Made by a program: the position numbers and the translations under genes. A DNA stretch of 64,000 nucleotides from JAHZKS01 sp047404135 (GTDB lineage Bacteria; Pseudomonadota; Alphaproteobacteria; Rickettsiales; JABSSG01). How positions within the stretch are numbered: the first letter of the stretch is position 1; every line of letters starts with the position of its first letter. The notes below the pieces were generated by a model. The model was not told the DNA's origin. It saw nothing but the letters and a program-made list of their open reading frames with translations, and searched no databases. The stretch is taken from NCBI GenBank assembly GCA_047404135.1, contig JBDOIT010000004.1:62001-126000 (forward strand). Direction: 5' to 3'. This document shows, piece by piece, positions 38,217 through 47,547 of the stretch.

Positions 38217-38594
38217 TTATTTGACCTTACCAGCATTCATGACCATCTCACGGGGCTTATATCTCCAAGAAACCTCGAAGGGATCTACTGAATTGTTTGC
38301 GGGTTCAATACTCACAGCGTAGCTATTAGATTGTCTTGCTAAATGTCTAACTCTTTTTGACTCCATATTCTCAAGTCTCAAATACTGATCCGATAATTTT
38401 CTTAACCTCTCTGGTCTGTTTAAATTAGACCATTCTGCTCTGAGAACCTGCACCTCATCAGAAAGCTTTCTCTTGGCTTTCATAGTATACACTATATCCT
38501 CACGCAAATCTTGTACATATACTTTAACCTTCACTAAGCCAAGCAAACTCAAAGACAAAACGAATACTAATACTAATATTTTCGTATTAAGCAT
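38217..38594 (-). CDS. ftsL: Cell division protein FtsL
   Basis: 125 residues with one N-terminal membrane helix (about 4-22) and a helical coiled-coil-like periplasmic part (about 25-85, KVYVQDLREDIVYTMKAKR). FtsL is poorly conserved, so position decides: its start overlaps the end of rsmH by 8 bases and it precedes ftsI, the standard place. It scaffolds FtsB/FtsQ and FtsWI in the divisome. Confidence 0.85.
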   Translation of the reverse strand: MLNTKILVLVFVLSLSLLGLVKVKVYVQDLREDIVYTMKAKRKLSDEVQVLRAEWSNLNRPERLRKLSDQYLRLENMESKRVRHLARQSNSYAVSIEPANNSVDPFEVSWRYKPREMVMNAGKVK

Positions 38595-39531
38595 TATGGA
38601 CCCCCTGGTTAACTCTTACCGCGGCTCTTAGCCTTGCAGACCTTGATCTTATATTTGATAAAACCTCATCCCTAGATGGCTTTACAGATTTTCTTGATAG
38701 GTAAGAAAATCTTGGCACAAACTCTTCCTCTACTTCAGAGGGAAGGTACCTAGAATTTGAAGCACCTTTACTGCATCTTACTTTAAGGAATTGCTTTACT
38801 ATAGAATCTTCTAAAGAGTGAAAAGATACAACTATCAACCTACCTCCTTCATTCAAAAGTTTCTCAGATGCGTCCAATGCCAATTCAAGGCTTTGCAGTT
38901 CATCATTCACATATATTCTTATAGCCTGGAATGTCTTTGTAGCCGAATCAATCTTTGTGTATTTCTTAGGAAAAACAGACCTTACAATCTCTGCTAGCTC
39001 TGTAGTTGTAGTGATTGGTCCTTCTTTTCTTGCCTCTATAATCTTTTTTGCAATTCTAAAAGATTTTTGCTCTTCTCCATATTTGTAAATAACATCAGCT
39101 ATTGTTCTTTCATCTGACTCATTAATAAACTCATATGCGCTATAGCCCTTCTTGCTCATTCTCATATCTAATCTTGCTTCCTTAGAGAAGGAGAAACCTC
39201 TCGATCCATCATCTACCTGCATAGAGGAGATGCCTAGATCCAATACAATAGCGTCAACTTTTTTAATGTTTCTATCATTTAACAGAGATTCAATATCACA
39301 AAAATTTCCCTTCAAAAAATGAAATTTTTCTTTATTAGATAGATCCTTTTGAAAAATTTTAGCAAAATCTTTTGCATCCGGATCACAATCTATACTAAAC
39401 ACATCAACATTCGCAGAGCCTAACATCCTTTTTGTATACCCACCTCTACCAAAAGTGCAATCTACATATACCTCGCCATCTTTGGGCTGCAGATATTTCA
39501 TCACCTCATCGATCATTACTGGTATATGCAT
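38587..39531 (-). CDS. rsmH: 16S rRNA m4C1402 methyltransferase RsmH
   Basis: 314 residues. The start HIPVMIDEVMKYL, the SAM-binding DCTFGRGGYT, VLDLGISSMQVDD, GFSFSKEARLDMRM and the late VVSFHSLEDSIVKQF are all hallmarks of MraW/RsmH, which N4-methylates C1402 of 16S rRNA. It sits between mraZ (adjacent, no gap) and ftsL in the mra operon. Confidence 0.96.
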   Translation of the reverse strand: MHIPVMIDEVMKYLQPKDGEVYVDCTFGRGGYTKRMLGSANVDVFSIDCDPDAKDFAKIFQKDLSNKEKFHFLKGNFCDIESLLNDRNIKKVDAIVLDLGISSMQVDDGSRGFSFSKEARLDMRMSKKGYSAYEFINESDERTIADVIYKYGEEQKSFRIAKKIIEARKEGPITTTTELAEIVRSVFPKKYTKIDSATKTFQAIRIYVNDELQSLELALDASEKLLNEGGRLIVVSFHSLEDSIVKQFLKVRCSKGASNSRYLPSEVEEEFVPRFSYLSRKSVKPSRDEVLSNIRSRSARLRAAVRVNQGVHNA

Positions 39532-39999
39532 TTATCTCCTCTGTAAAGTTTCCGTTCCCTTGTTAATCTTTAGCAAATTACGGCTCTTACGGGCCATCTC
39601 TTTTGCATTCCTATAATGCTCTTCATATCTGCTCGAGTTCCAAATTTCAAATGTCTGCCCCTTACCCACAAAACATGCTTTGTCAGAAAGACCGGCAAAT
39701 TTGATTAATTCTTCAGGAATCAACACCCTACCTTCGCTGTCAAATGATAGCTTAACACTTCCTCCCAATATAACGCTTGAGAAGGCGTCTCTTTCATCTG
39801 AATATGGGTCTAATGAATCAATTCCATCACTTAATTTTTTAATTCTTTCTAAGCTACATGCCTCAATGCATGCATTACCTATAGATTCGTACATTATTAC
39901 ACCAGGAAAGGTCTCGTTCAGCAAAGATCTGAAAGAGGAAGGGATAGATACTCTTCCTTTTTTATCAATCTTATTTATGTAAGTAGACAAAAATAACAC
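39532..39999 (-). CDS. mraZ: Transcriptional regulator MraZ
   Basis: 155 residues from a GTG start with AAGGGA about 8 bases upstream. Two MraZ/AbrB-like repeats are visible: YINKIDKKGRVSIPSSFR (residues 7-24) and LSFDSEGRVLIPEELIKFA (near 84-102). MraZ represses its own operon by binding direct repeats upstream; matching TGGGN repeats occur at 40056-40080. First gene of the mra cluster. Confidence 0.94.
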   Translation of the reverse strand: MLFLSTYINKIDKKGRVSIPSSFRSLLNETFPGVIMYESIGNACIEACSLERIKKLSDGIDSLDPYSDERDAFSSVILGGSVKLSFDSEGRVLIPEELIKFAGLSDKACFVGKGQTFEIWNSSRYEEHYRNAKEMARKSRNLLKINKGTETLQRR

Positions 40000-40055
40000 T
40001 TTATGTTCCCTTTCTTAATAACGCTTAATAAAGTTTACCACCAATTGGTTAACCA

Positions 40056-40080
40056 TGGGTTAACATGGGCATATATGGGT
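40056..40080. promoter_or_regulatory. Predicted MraZ operator: three TGGGN repeats with 5-base spacers
   Basis: Read on the plus strand: TGGGT at 40056-40060, TGGGC at 40066-40070 and TGGGT at 40076-40080, separated by TAACA and ATATA. A fourth weaker unit, TGGAA, falls in register at 40086. The exact 10-base period matches the direct-repeat design reported for MraZ of E. coli. A 10-base palindrome (TGGTTAACCA, 40046-40055) abuts the first repeat. The site lies 57-81 bases upstream of the mraZ start. Confidence 0.7.
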
Positions 40081-40299
40081 TATAATGGAAAAAAATATGC
40101 TTCGCAACCACATTTTATGGGTCTTGCAAAGAGGATACAATTAAGAGTAGCAGAGGTGTTAAAAAAAGATATCTTGGATAGTATTAAGCACAAAAAACAC
40201 TCTCAAAAGCGTAATTGTGGGGCTCAAGATAATTGAAGAATTTTATATTAAAGCTTGATTATACAAGAAAAAAAATCTATAAATCTCATTCTAGATAAT

Positions 40300-40376
<77 letters not shown>

Positions 40377-40507
40377 TTTATAGGTAAGTATTACAGAATT
40401 TTTGTAAAAAAGGCTTTTAGGTTCGTTGCCACCCGGCTGATACCAAATAGGCGCAACATTACACTGTTACCCCCCTCTCTCAGTAACTGATCTATTGATA
40501 TATAATT

Positions 40508-41173
40508 ATGCTAGCAGGACCATCTCTAAAACCACGTAGCGGAAAAAAGCCAAAAAAATTGATAATATTACTCCACGGACTAGGAGCTGATGGAAACAAC
40601 CTCATGGATATAGCGGGTGTATTAAACCGATTTATACCAGATACATATTTTATTTGCCCGGATGCCCCTCACCCTTATTACCAAGGCATGGCGGGATACC
40701 AGTGGCTTAACAGCATTAGATCCGCGACATATGAAGATACAATTTCTCAGCTAAACGTTGTGGAGAAAACCCTGAACGACTTCATAGACAAGCAGTTAGA
40801 ACGATTTGGCCTCAACGAATCTGATCTCTCTGTGATTGGCTTCTCTCAAGGCACTATAGTTTCTTTACACTCTTTAGTCAGGAGGAAAAAGCCAGTATCT
40901 TTAGTAGTTGGATTCTCCGGTGCGTTGGTGGGCCCTGAACTGCTTACAGAAGAAGTTGTATCAAAACCCCCTATACTACTTATACATGGCGAGGAAGATG
41001 ACATACTTCCAGTTGAGAGAATGCATGAAGCTCATGAAGCACTAAATAAGCAAGGTTTTGATGTAGAAAAATACGCCTACCCTAACCTTGCTCACTCCAT
41101 TGGACAAGAAGGGTTTGAGATAGCTACTAACAAGCTCTTGGAAAGGCTCTACCCTAAAACTCCTCGTACCTAA
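40508..41173 (+). CDS. Phospholipase/carboxylesterase family serine hydrolase
   Basis: 221 residues. An alpha/beta-hydrolase with oxyanion-side LLHGLGADGNNL (about 22-33), nucleophile elbow GFSQG, HGEEDDILP with the acidic residue, and AHSIG with the catalytic His. This is the family of carboxylesterase EstB, acyl-protein thioesterase-like enzymes (PF02230), common in alphaproteobacteria. Cytoplasmic, as no signal peptide is seen. Natural substrate unknown. It stands alone downstream of tRNA-Pro. Confidence 0.88.
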   Translation: MLAGPSLKPRSGKKPKKLIILLHGLGADGNNLMDIAGVLNRFIPDTYFICPDAPHPYYQGMAGYQWLNSIRSATYEDTISQLNVVEKTLNDFIDKQLERFGLNESDLSVIGFSQGTIVSLHSLVRRKKPVSLVVGFSGALVGPELLTEEVVSKPPILLIHGEEDDILPVERMHEAHEALNKQGFDVEKYAYPNLAHSIGQEGFEIATNKLLERLYPKTPRT

Positions 41174-41327
41174 GAGTAAATTATCGAATTTTCCACACCA
41201 CTCTTGAATGACATTTCAAGAATAAAAACAGCATGGATAAAAAAAACCCATCTCAATCGCCCCCCAACTCTACTTGACATTGACACTAAAACACAATAGC
41301 ATCCTGAGCTCAGAAAAAGGACACCCA

Positions 41328-42638
41328 ATGCTCGATCTAGTACTAGATTTTTTAACGAAACTTGATGACATTTTTTGGTCATACCTTGGAGTATATCTTA
41401 TATTGCTCCCTGGAATTTATTTTACAGTGCGATCAAGGGGGTTCCAGTTCAAAGCTTTAGGTAACTTCAGATCCATATTTTCTGACCTATATGGAGTTAA
41501 GAAAAACAAGGAAGATCATGGTATAAACCCATTCAAATTATATTTTGCATCCGTTGGAGGCATGATAGGCCTTGGGAACATAGTTGTTGTAATAACCGCA
41601 GTAACCCTAGGTGGTCCAGGAGCTTTGTTATGGCTATGGCTTTCTGCTCTTGCTGGAATGCTAATAAAGTATTCAGAGATCTATTTAGGAGTAAAGCATA
41701 GGGTTCCCCATGGAAAAAAAGGCTATGACGGAGGGCCAATGTACTACCTAAAACATGCCTTCAACAACAAATTCATACCATTAATGTCTGCAATTTTAAT
41801 GTGTGTATATGGGGTAGAAGTCTCTCAATTCAAAATTATCAATGATACTATTTCATCTACATTTGGCTTCAACTCTATAGCAATAATGGGCCTGTTAATT
41901 ACTCTTATATTCTATACTGCTTTAGGGGGGGTACGTAGACTAGCAAACTATTCATCATTACTAATGCCACCTTTCATGCTGTTGTATAGCGTTGTTTGCC
42001 TATATATTATTCTATCCAACTACGACCTTCTTCCCGACATAATGCTCCAGGTGATTGTTAGCTCTGTACAAGGGCATGCCCCTCTAGCTGGATTTGCAGG
42101 AAGCTCAATGATCATGGCATTGCATTACGGCGTAGCAAGGGCTGTATATTCTGGAGATATAGCAATCGGATATGACTCTATAATACAAAGTGAAACAAAA
42201 ACAAAACATCCAGAGCTGCAAGCAAAATTAGCAATATTTGGACAGCTGACAGACACAATAATCTGTACACTTAGTATTTTAGTAGTATTGGTCACAGGGG
42301 TTTGGACAGATCCATCCCTAAAAGACCCTTCTGAATTCATATTAAAAGCAATTTCATTATACATACCTTATACGAACGAACTTCTCAGCACCGTATTCTT
42401 CCTTGCTGGATATACAACAATCATTGCTTACTTCACCGTCGGATTAAAAAGTGCAAAATTTATAAATCCAAACTGGGGGAAAAAAGCATACACAGCATGT
42501 GCATTAGTTGCATTTATATCTACACACTTCACTGACCAGACTCATCTGATTATGATAATGAGTTTATCCGGAGGCCTTCTAGTGTTGCTTAATATTTCTG
42601 GAATAGTAAAATTAAGAAAAGAAATCAAATTTCATTAA
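41328..42638 (+). CDS. Sodium:amino acid symporter (AGCS, alanine/glycine family)
   Basis: About 436 residues from the ATG at 41328, which has AAAAGG 7 bases upstream; the open frame reaches 41274. Around ten membrane helices. AGCS-family segments include FWSYLGVYLILLPGIYFTV at the start, GLGNIVVVITAVTLGGPGALLW, and ARAVYSGDIAIGYDS. Members import alanine or glycine with sodium, useful for a host-dependent cell with limited amino acid synthesis. Confidence 0.92.
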   Translation: MLDLVLDFLTKLDDIFWSYLGVYLILLPGIYFTVRSRGFQFKALGNFRSIFSDLYGVKKNKEDHGINPFKLYFASVGGMIGLGNIVVVITAVTLGGPGALLWLWLSALAGMLIKYSEIYLGVKHRVPHGKKGYDGGPMYYLKHAFNNKFIPLMSAILMCVYGVEVSQFKIINDTISSTFGFNSIAIMGLLITLIFYTALGGVRRLANYSSLLMPPFMLLYSVVCLYIILSNYDLLPDIMLQVIVSSVQGHAPLAGFAGSSMIMALHYGVARAVYSGDIAIGYDSIIQSETKTKHPELQAKLAIFGQLTDTIICTLSILVVLVTGVWTDPSLKDPSEFILKAISLYIPYTNELLSTVFFLAGYTTIIAYFTVGLKSAKFINPNWGKKAYTACALVAFISTHFTDQTHLIMIMSLSGGLLVLLNISGIVKLRKEIKFH

Positions 42639-42646
42639 AGAAAAAT

Positions 42647-42721
42647 TGGAGCGGGTGATGGGAATTGAACCCACGACATTTACCTTGGCAAGGTAATGCT
42701 CTACCTCTGAGCTACACCCGC
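42647..42721 (-). tRNA. tRNA-Gly (anticodon GCC)
   Basis: On the minus strand, acceptor GCGGGTG/CACCCGC, anticodon loop TTGCCAA giving GCC, T loop TTCAATT, discriminator T and encoded CCA at 42649-42647. Confidence 0.97.
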
Positions 42722-42798
42722 ACTCCCTTTCCATAATCCAGGAAACAAGAATTACAGAGGCATAATATATGATAGTTTTTATTTTGCAAGACCCTGAG

Positions 42799-43323
42799 TT
42801 ATAAATATTTCACTATTTTGATAGCCGCTTTACAGCCTCCTTTTATTATTCCGTTTAGTACTTTATATGCAGGGGCCCTTTCTAAATCATAATTTTCAGC
42901 CGTGTTTTTATGCTCTAACTCCTCTTCGCGGAATTTTTCTATACTCCCCTTTAACTCTTTCTCTTCACTGCCCAAAACATCAATTTGGTTCTGGTAATGC
43001 TCTGCTATTACCTCTTCAACTGCCGACGTGCAAACCATTGCTGCTTCCGTACCCATTTTTGCAGTTACAGCACCTACAGTATAAGCTAGCTTGTCAATCA
43101 CAGGGTAGAGTATTGTAGGACGCACTCTCCTCTTCTTTATCTGAGACTCAAAATAGCTCAAATGCTCTTCTTCTCCTTGTGCCATTTCCTCAATTTTCTT
43201 TTTTGCATCAGGACATTGAATGATAGAAAGTTGCCCCTCATAAATACGTTTTGCTGCGTATTCACCAGCGTGATCAATTCTAATCATCTCCTTTATTTCT
43301 TTATTTTTACTACTCAAATCCAT
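42799..43323 (-). CDS. coq7: Demethoxyubiquinone hydroxylase COQ7
   Basis: 174 residues. A ferritin-like diiron carboxylate protein with ligands visible in MIRIDHAGEYAA, GEEEHLSYF, TSAVEEVIAEHY and REEELEHKNTA (EAxEEH-type repeats). COQ7 hydroxylates demethoxyubiquinone in aerobic ubiquinone synthesis and is the alternative to UbiF in many alphaproteobacteria. Slightly short because the N-terminal extension of eukaryotic forms is absent. It lies between tRNA-Gly and the divergent unknown membrane protein. Confidence 0.93.
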   Translation of the reverse strand: MDLSSKNKEIKEMIRIDHAGEYAAKRIYEGQLSIIQCPDAKKKIEEMAQGEEEHLSYFESQIKKRRVRPTILYPVIDKLAYTVGAVTAKMGTEAAMVCTSAVEEVIAEHYQNQIDVLGSEEKELKGSIEKFREEELEHKNTAENYDLERAPAYKVLNGIIKGGCKAAIKIVKYL

Positions 43324-43390
43324 CCCAAGTTATTCTTTGCCTTTTGCTCAAAAATCAGTATACTCTGGCTTCCAAAAAAACAAAGGAATT

Positions 43391-44080
43391 ATGTCCTTCA
43401 TTGAAGAACAACAAAACATTGTTAGGCTATGCGCTTATGAAACCGCATCACTTATTGCTCCTTCAGTAATTATTACCTTAACCGTATCTTCTGAGAAAAA
43501 CAAAGAAAGTTTTATTAAAAACTCACTCCTTACACTTCAGGCTTCTGCTTCTTACTTCGTTGGTTGTATAGCAAGATGTAGCCTCTCGTCGCTGAAAAAT
43601 AAAAACCCCACACCATTAGAAGATCTTGAGTTTACTGTAGGCCCTGGTGTTGCAGCTGGGTTAGTATCTTACAGCATAGGGTATACCCTTGATTCGAAAC
43701 CTTCATTTTCTATAGCATACCTAGCTGCAAGCATTTTTTCGTCTACGGGGTACTCTCTATCATTTCAATATATTCCACGACCGTATTTAACATCAGCAAT
43801 TTTTGCTATGGAAATTGTCACAGAAATGATACCAGGCGGACTAATATCCACTACAACTGCACAAAGCTTTACAACTCCAAAAGGCCTCACAAAAGAAGCA
43901 TTGAAAATGGGTGCAATCTCTGGCATAGCTTTCGCTGCAATAGATTTATTAGAATCCAGCATTACTAGCCAAGGTACACCTCAACCTAATGAGAATATTA
44001 CACTATCTTCAGAAATCTGTTCTGTTAGCAATATATTGCCTTTAGATATAGCTAAAGTGGAGATATGCGAAATAGAGTAA
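43391..44080 (+). CDS. Hypothetical membrane protein
   Basis: About 229 residues from the ATG at 43391, supported by AAAGGA at good spacing; the open frame reaches 43337. Four or five moderately hydrophobic segments are seen (about 20-32, 50-66, 85-105, 112-160, 178-195) rich in Ser, Ala and Gly, with EFTVGPGVAAGLVSYSIGY in the centre and a polar tail with two Cys. No family recognised. It stands alone before tRNA-Leu. Confidence 0.6.
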   Translation: MSFIEEQQNIVRLCAYETASLIAPSVIITLTVSSEKNKESFIKNSLLTLQASASYFVGCIARCSLSSLKNKNPTPLEDLEFTVGPGVAAGLVSYSIGYTLDSKPSFSIAYLAASIFSSTGYSLSFQYIPRPYLTSAIFAMEIVTEMIPGGLISTTTAQSFTTPKGLTKEALKMGAISGIAFAAIDLLESSITSQGTPQPNENITLSSEICSVSNILPLDIAKVEICEIE

Positions 44081-44146
44081 AAAAATCAATGTATTGCTTG
44101 TAATATATGTAAGATAACACTATGTTATGGAGCTAAGTTTTCATCA

Positions 44147-44231
44147 GCGGGTGTGGCGGAACTGGTAGACGCGCAAGACTTAGGATCTTGTAACGCAAGT
44201 TGTGGGGGTTCAAGTCCCTTCACCCGCACCA
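44147..44231 (+). tRNA. tRNA-Leu (anticodon TAG)
   Basis: Class II tRNA of 85 bases with acceptor GCGGGTG/CACCCGC, anticodon loop CTTAGGA giving TAG, a short variable arm (TAACGCAAGTTG region), T loop TTCAAGT and encoded CCA. It ends 17 bases before the tig start. Confidence 0.96.
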
Positions 44232-44248
44232 AAATAATTGGATAAAAA

Positions 44249-45523
44249 ATGCAAATAAAAGAACTAGAAAAGAAAGACTTAATAAGAAAATTCCACATAA
44301 CTATCCCTACTGCAAAAGTAGAAAAAGCAATAGAAGATAAAGCCGCAGATGTCGCAAAAACAGCAAAGATTGACGGTTTCAGAGCCGGAAAAGTCCCTAC
44401 GTCTGTAATAAAACAAAAGTACAGCGATTCTTTAAAATCAGAAACTCTAGATCTATTAATGAAATCTTCCTCTAAAGAGATTGTATCAAGCAATAATTTC
44501 GTATTATCCTCAACTCCTAGAGTCCACAATGTAGTATTTGAAGATAAAAAAGATTTAACATTTGATATCGAAATGGAACTACTACCTACGATACCAGAGA
44601 TCGAACCGAAAGAAATAAAATTGCAGAAAAACTCTGCTGAAATAGGAAAAAAAGAAATAGAAGAAACACTAGCAAAATTAGCTGGTGACTTCAAAACTTT
44701 CAAACCTCTAGAAAAAACTGCTTTAGCAAAAAATGGCGACACTGTTTTAATTGATGCTACAGGTTCAGTAGATGGGGAAGACTTTCCAGAAGGAAAGGTT
44801 ACAGCTCACCACTTAACTCTTGGATCCAAACAATTCATCCCAGGGTTTGAAGATGGTCTTGTAGGACTAAAAGCGGGTGACAAAAAAACACTAGATTTAA
44901 AATTCCCCAAAGATTACTGGAAAGAGGAATTAAAAGATAAATCAGTCTCTTTTAATGTAGAAGTAAAAGAGGTATCCAAAGAAGAGTTACCAAAAATAGA
45001 TGATGCTCTTGCACAAAAGCTACAGTTAAAAGATGAAAAAGAATTAAGGAGCAAAGTAATGGAATCTCTGAATAAGTACCATGAGGACATCACTGTAAAC
45101 CTTATGAAGAAAGAACTTTTTGACCACCTTGAAGATAAGGTAAAATTCTCAGTACCGACTCAATTGGTCAAAAAAGAACTAGAGCACCTTAATGCTTCTA
45201 ACAAAGATAATGAAGAAGAAAACAAATCTATGGCAACAAGAAGAGTGAAGATAGGTTTAATACTTTCAGATATAGCAAAGCAGAAAAAAATTAATGTATC
45301 ACAAGACGAAGTTAGACAAGAACTTGGAAAGCAACTCCAAGCTATGCCTGGTCAGCAAGATGCGATGCTAGAATACTACAAAAACAACCCAGAAGCTCTA
45401 GAAGGCATAAAAGGCAAGGTTTTAGAGGATAAATCAGTAGAATTTTTGTTAAAAGAAGTTTCGATAACTGAACAAAAAGTAACACCCGAAGAGCTAACAA
45501 AGTTATTTCAAGATATTAAATAA
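44249..45523 (+). CDS. tig: Trigger factor
   Basis: 424 residues. The N-terminal ribosome-binding domain (about 1-115) contains DGFRAGKVPTSVIKQKYSD, equivalent to the GFRxGKxP signature. The FKBP-like PPIase domain (about 150-240) has NGDTVLIDATGSVDG and HHLTLGSKQFIPGFEDGLVG. A helical C-terminal chaperone region follows. It binds nascent chains at the exit tunnel. tig-clpP-clpX-lon-hup is a classic order. It lies directly after tRNA-Leu. Confidence 0.96.
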   Translation: MQIKELEKKDLIRKFHITIPTAKVEKAIEDKAADVAKTAKIDGFRAGKVPTSVIKQKYSDSLKSETLDLLMKSSSKEIVSSNNFVLSSTPRVHNVVFEDKKDLTFDIEMELLPTIPEIEPKEIKLQKNSAEIGKKEIEETLAKLAGDFKTFKPLEKTALAKNGDTVLIDATGSVDGEDFPEGKVTAHHLTLGSKQFIPGFEDGLVGLKAGDKKTLDLKFPKDYWKEELKDKSVSFNVEVKEVSKEELPKIDDALAQKLQLKDEKELRSKVMESLNKYHEDITVNLMKKELFDHLEDKVKFSVPTQLVKKELEHLNASNKDNEEENKSMATRRVKIGLILSDIAKQKKINVSQDEVRQELGKQLQAMPGQQDAMLEYYKNNPEALEGIKGKVLEDKSVEFLLKEVSITEQKVTPEELTKLFQDIK

Positions 45524-45530
45524 ACTTTTC

Positions 45531-45575
45531 TTGCACTGCTCTTTTTTAATGATGTAATATCAAGTTGTGATATTA
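45531..45575 (+). promoter_or_regulatory. Putative clpP promoter with overlapping perfect inverted repeat
   Basis: TTGCAC (45531-45536), an 18-base spacer and TAATAT (45555-45560) resemble a sigma70 promoter. Overlapping the -10 is a perfect 8-base inverted repeat, TAATATCA-N5-TGATATTA (45555-45575), which could be an operator or an RNA hairpin about 20 bases before the clpP ATG. Confidence 0.45.
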
Positions 45576-45595
45576 ATTTTTAACTGCAGGTAAGT

Positions 45596-46222
45596 ATGAA
45601 CTCTAACGAAACAAACATGAACCTAGTCCCTATGGTTGTTGAACAAACAAGCAGAGGTGAGCGTTCTTACGATATATTCTCTAGGTTGCTTAAGGAAAGA
45701 ATTATCTTCCTTACGGGTCAGGTTGAAGATCATATGGCATCTTTGATTATTGCTCAATTGCTCTTCTTAGAGTCAGAGAATGCAGAAAAAGATATCTATA
45801 TGTATATCAACTCGCCAGGAGGAGCTGTTCATGCAGGACTTGGTATTTATGATACAATGCAATATATCAAACCTAATGTTACAACTTTATGCGTTGGTAT
45901 GGCAGCCTCAATGGGATCATTCCTATTAATGGCAGGAGAAAAAGGAAAGAGATTTGCTTTGCCCAATTCAAAGATAATGATACACCAGCCTTTGGGAGGA
46001 TATCAAGGTCAGGCGTCAGATATAGAAATACACGCTAGAGATATAATAGATACTAGACATAGATTAAATTCTCTCTATGCAAAACATACAGGGCAAAAAT
46101 TGTCTGTTATTGAGCGCAATATGGAAAGAGACAATTTTATGAATCCAGATGTAGCACAAGATTTTGGATTAATAGATAAAGTTATAGAAAAAAGAACCGC
46201 AACAACAAAGGTAAAAGCTTAA
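45596..46222 (+). CDS. clpP: ATP-dependent Clp protease proteolytic subunit
   Basis: 208 residues. Catalytic Ser105 in GMAASMGSFLL and His130 in MIHQPLGGYQGQA are visible, with Asp near residue 180 in the MNPDVAQDFGLID region. ClpP forms the two-ring peptidase chamber fed by ClpX. Its stop and the clpX ATG share one base (TAATG). Confidence 0.98.
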   Translation: MNSNETNMNLVPMVVEQTSRGERSYDIFSRLLKERIIFLTGQVEDHMASLIIAQLLFLESENAEKDIYMYINSPGGAVHAGLGIYDTMQYIKPNVTTLCVGMAASMGSFLLMAGEKGKRFALPNSKIMIHQPLGGYQGQASDIEIHARDIIDTRHRLNSLYAKHTGQKLSVIERNMERDNFMNPDVAQDFGLIDKVIEKRTATTKVKA

Positions 46223-47475
46223 TGAGCGATACTAAAGACAAAGTTAAAAACATACTTTACTGTTCTTTCTGTGGAAAAAACCAGCATGAAGCAAAGAAGC
46301 TAATTGCTGGACCATCGGTATATATCTGCAATGAATGTGTTGACCTATGTCAAGATATAGTTAAAGAGGAAACTCAGAATAAAACCAAAAAGATAGATGA
46401 CATCCCTAAGCCTCTTGATATCTGCAATGTTCTAGATGAGCATGTGGTTGGTCAAGATAAAGCAAAAAAGATTTTATCTGTTGCTGTATACAACCATTAC
46501 AAAAGGTTAAATAACTCAGCAAAATCTGATGTGAAGATCTCTAAATCCAACATTCTTCTAATTGGACCTACTGGTAGTGGAAAAACTTTATTAGCTCAAA
46601 CACTAGCTTCTATACTAAACGTACCTTTCACCATGGCTGATGCTACATCTTTAACTGAAGCTGGTTATGTTGGTGAAGATGTAGAAAATATTATACTAAG
46701 ACTTCTTCAATCCTCGAACTACAATGTAGAGAAGGCCCAAAGGGGAATTGTATATATTGATGAAGTCGATAAGATTACTAGAAAATCAGAAAACCCATCC
46801 ATCACAAGAGATGTATCTGGCGAAGGAGTGCAACAAGCCCTACTGAAAATAATGGAAGGTACTGTTGCATCTGTACCGCCGCAAGGAGGAAGAAAGCACC
46901 CTCAGCAAGACTTTATTCAGGTTGACACAACAAATATATTATTCATATGTGGTGGAGCATTTAATGGCCTAGATAAATCAATAGCAAACAGGTTTGATAA
47001 CTCTTCAATTGGTTTTTCTGCAGCTTTAAAAACCTCAACAAACGACAGAACGGATGAACTGCTTCACAAAGTAGAACCAGATGATTTAGTGAAATTTGGT
47101 TTAATACCAGAATTCATTGGTAGATTACCAGTAGTTGCTACATTAGATAATCTAAATGAAGATGCATTGAAACAAATTCTGACTCAGCCTAAAAATGCTT
47201 TAATTAAGCAATACAAGAAATTATTCTCTATGGAGAATGTGGAATTAGAATTCTTAGATGAAGCACTTGCTTCTATTGTTCAACAGGCTATTAAACAAAA
47301 AACAGGAGCCAGAGGATTGCGCTCTATTTTAGAAAAAATCTTACTAGAAACTATGTTTGATCTGCCTTCTCAGAATAATGTTCAAAAGGTTGTTGTGGAT
47401 AAAGACACAGTATTGAACAAAAAACAGCCTCTTTTGATGTACGAAGAGAAAAAGAAGCAAAGGAAAACATCTTAA
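46222..47475 (+). CDS. clpX: ClpX unfoldase subunit
   Basis: 417 residues. N-terminal zinc-binding domain with Cys pairs CSFCGK and CNECVDLC, then AAA+ domain with Walker A GPTGSGKT, Walker B VYIDEVDK, and the ClpX-specific GEGVQQALLKIMEGT and IGF-loop region (NSSIGFSAA). It unfolds tagged proteins, including ssrA-tagged chains delivered by SspB encoded at 34607. Overlaps clpP by one base. Confidence 0.98.
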   Translation: MSDTKDKVKNILYCSFCGKNQHEAKKLIAGPSVYICNECVDLCQDIVKEETQNKTKKIDDIPKPLDICNVLDEHVVGQDKAKKILSVAVYNHYKRLNNSAKSDVKISKSNILLIGPTGSGKTLLAQTLASILNVPFTMADATSLTEAGYVGEDVENIILRLLQSSNYNVEKAQRGIVYIDEVDKITRKSENPSITRDVSGEGVQQALLKIMEGTVASVPPQGGRKHPQQDFIQVDTTNILFICGGAFNGLDKSIANRFDNSSIGFSAALKTSTNDRTDELLHKVEPDDLVKFGLIPEFIGRLPVVATLDNLNEDALKQILTQPKNALIKQYKKLFSMENVELEFLDEALASIVQQAIKQKTGARGLRSILEKILLETMFDLPSQNNVQKVVVDKDTVLNKKQPLLMYEEKKKQRKTS

Positions 47476-47485
47476 CTATTACATC

Positions 47486-47514
47486 TTGTAAATTTCAATT
47501 ATCATACATATATA
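47486..47514 (+). promoter_or_regulatory. Putative sigma70 promoter for lon
   Basis: TTGTAA (47486-47491), a 17-base spacer and TATATA (47509-47514) lie about 33 bases before the lon ATG, in the only gap of the clpX-lon interval. No sigma32-like heat-shock element was recognised here. Confidence 0.4.
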
Positions 47515-47547
47515 GTCATTGGACTGAGTCTATATAGAGAGATAATT

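Noticed and set aside
40003..40236. 77-codon plus-strand open frame upstream of tRNA-Pro
   Set aside because: No ribosome site, overlaps the mraZ promoter and operator region, and composition looks like open non-coding sequence.
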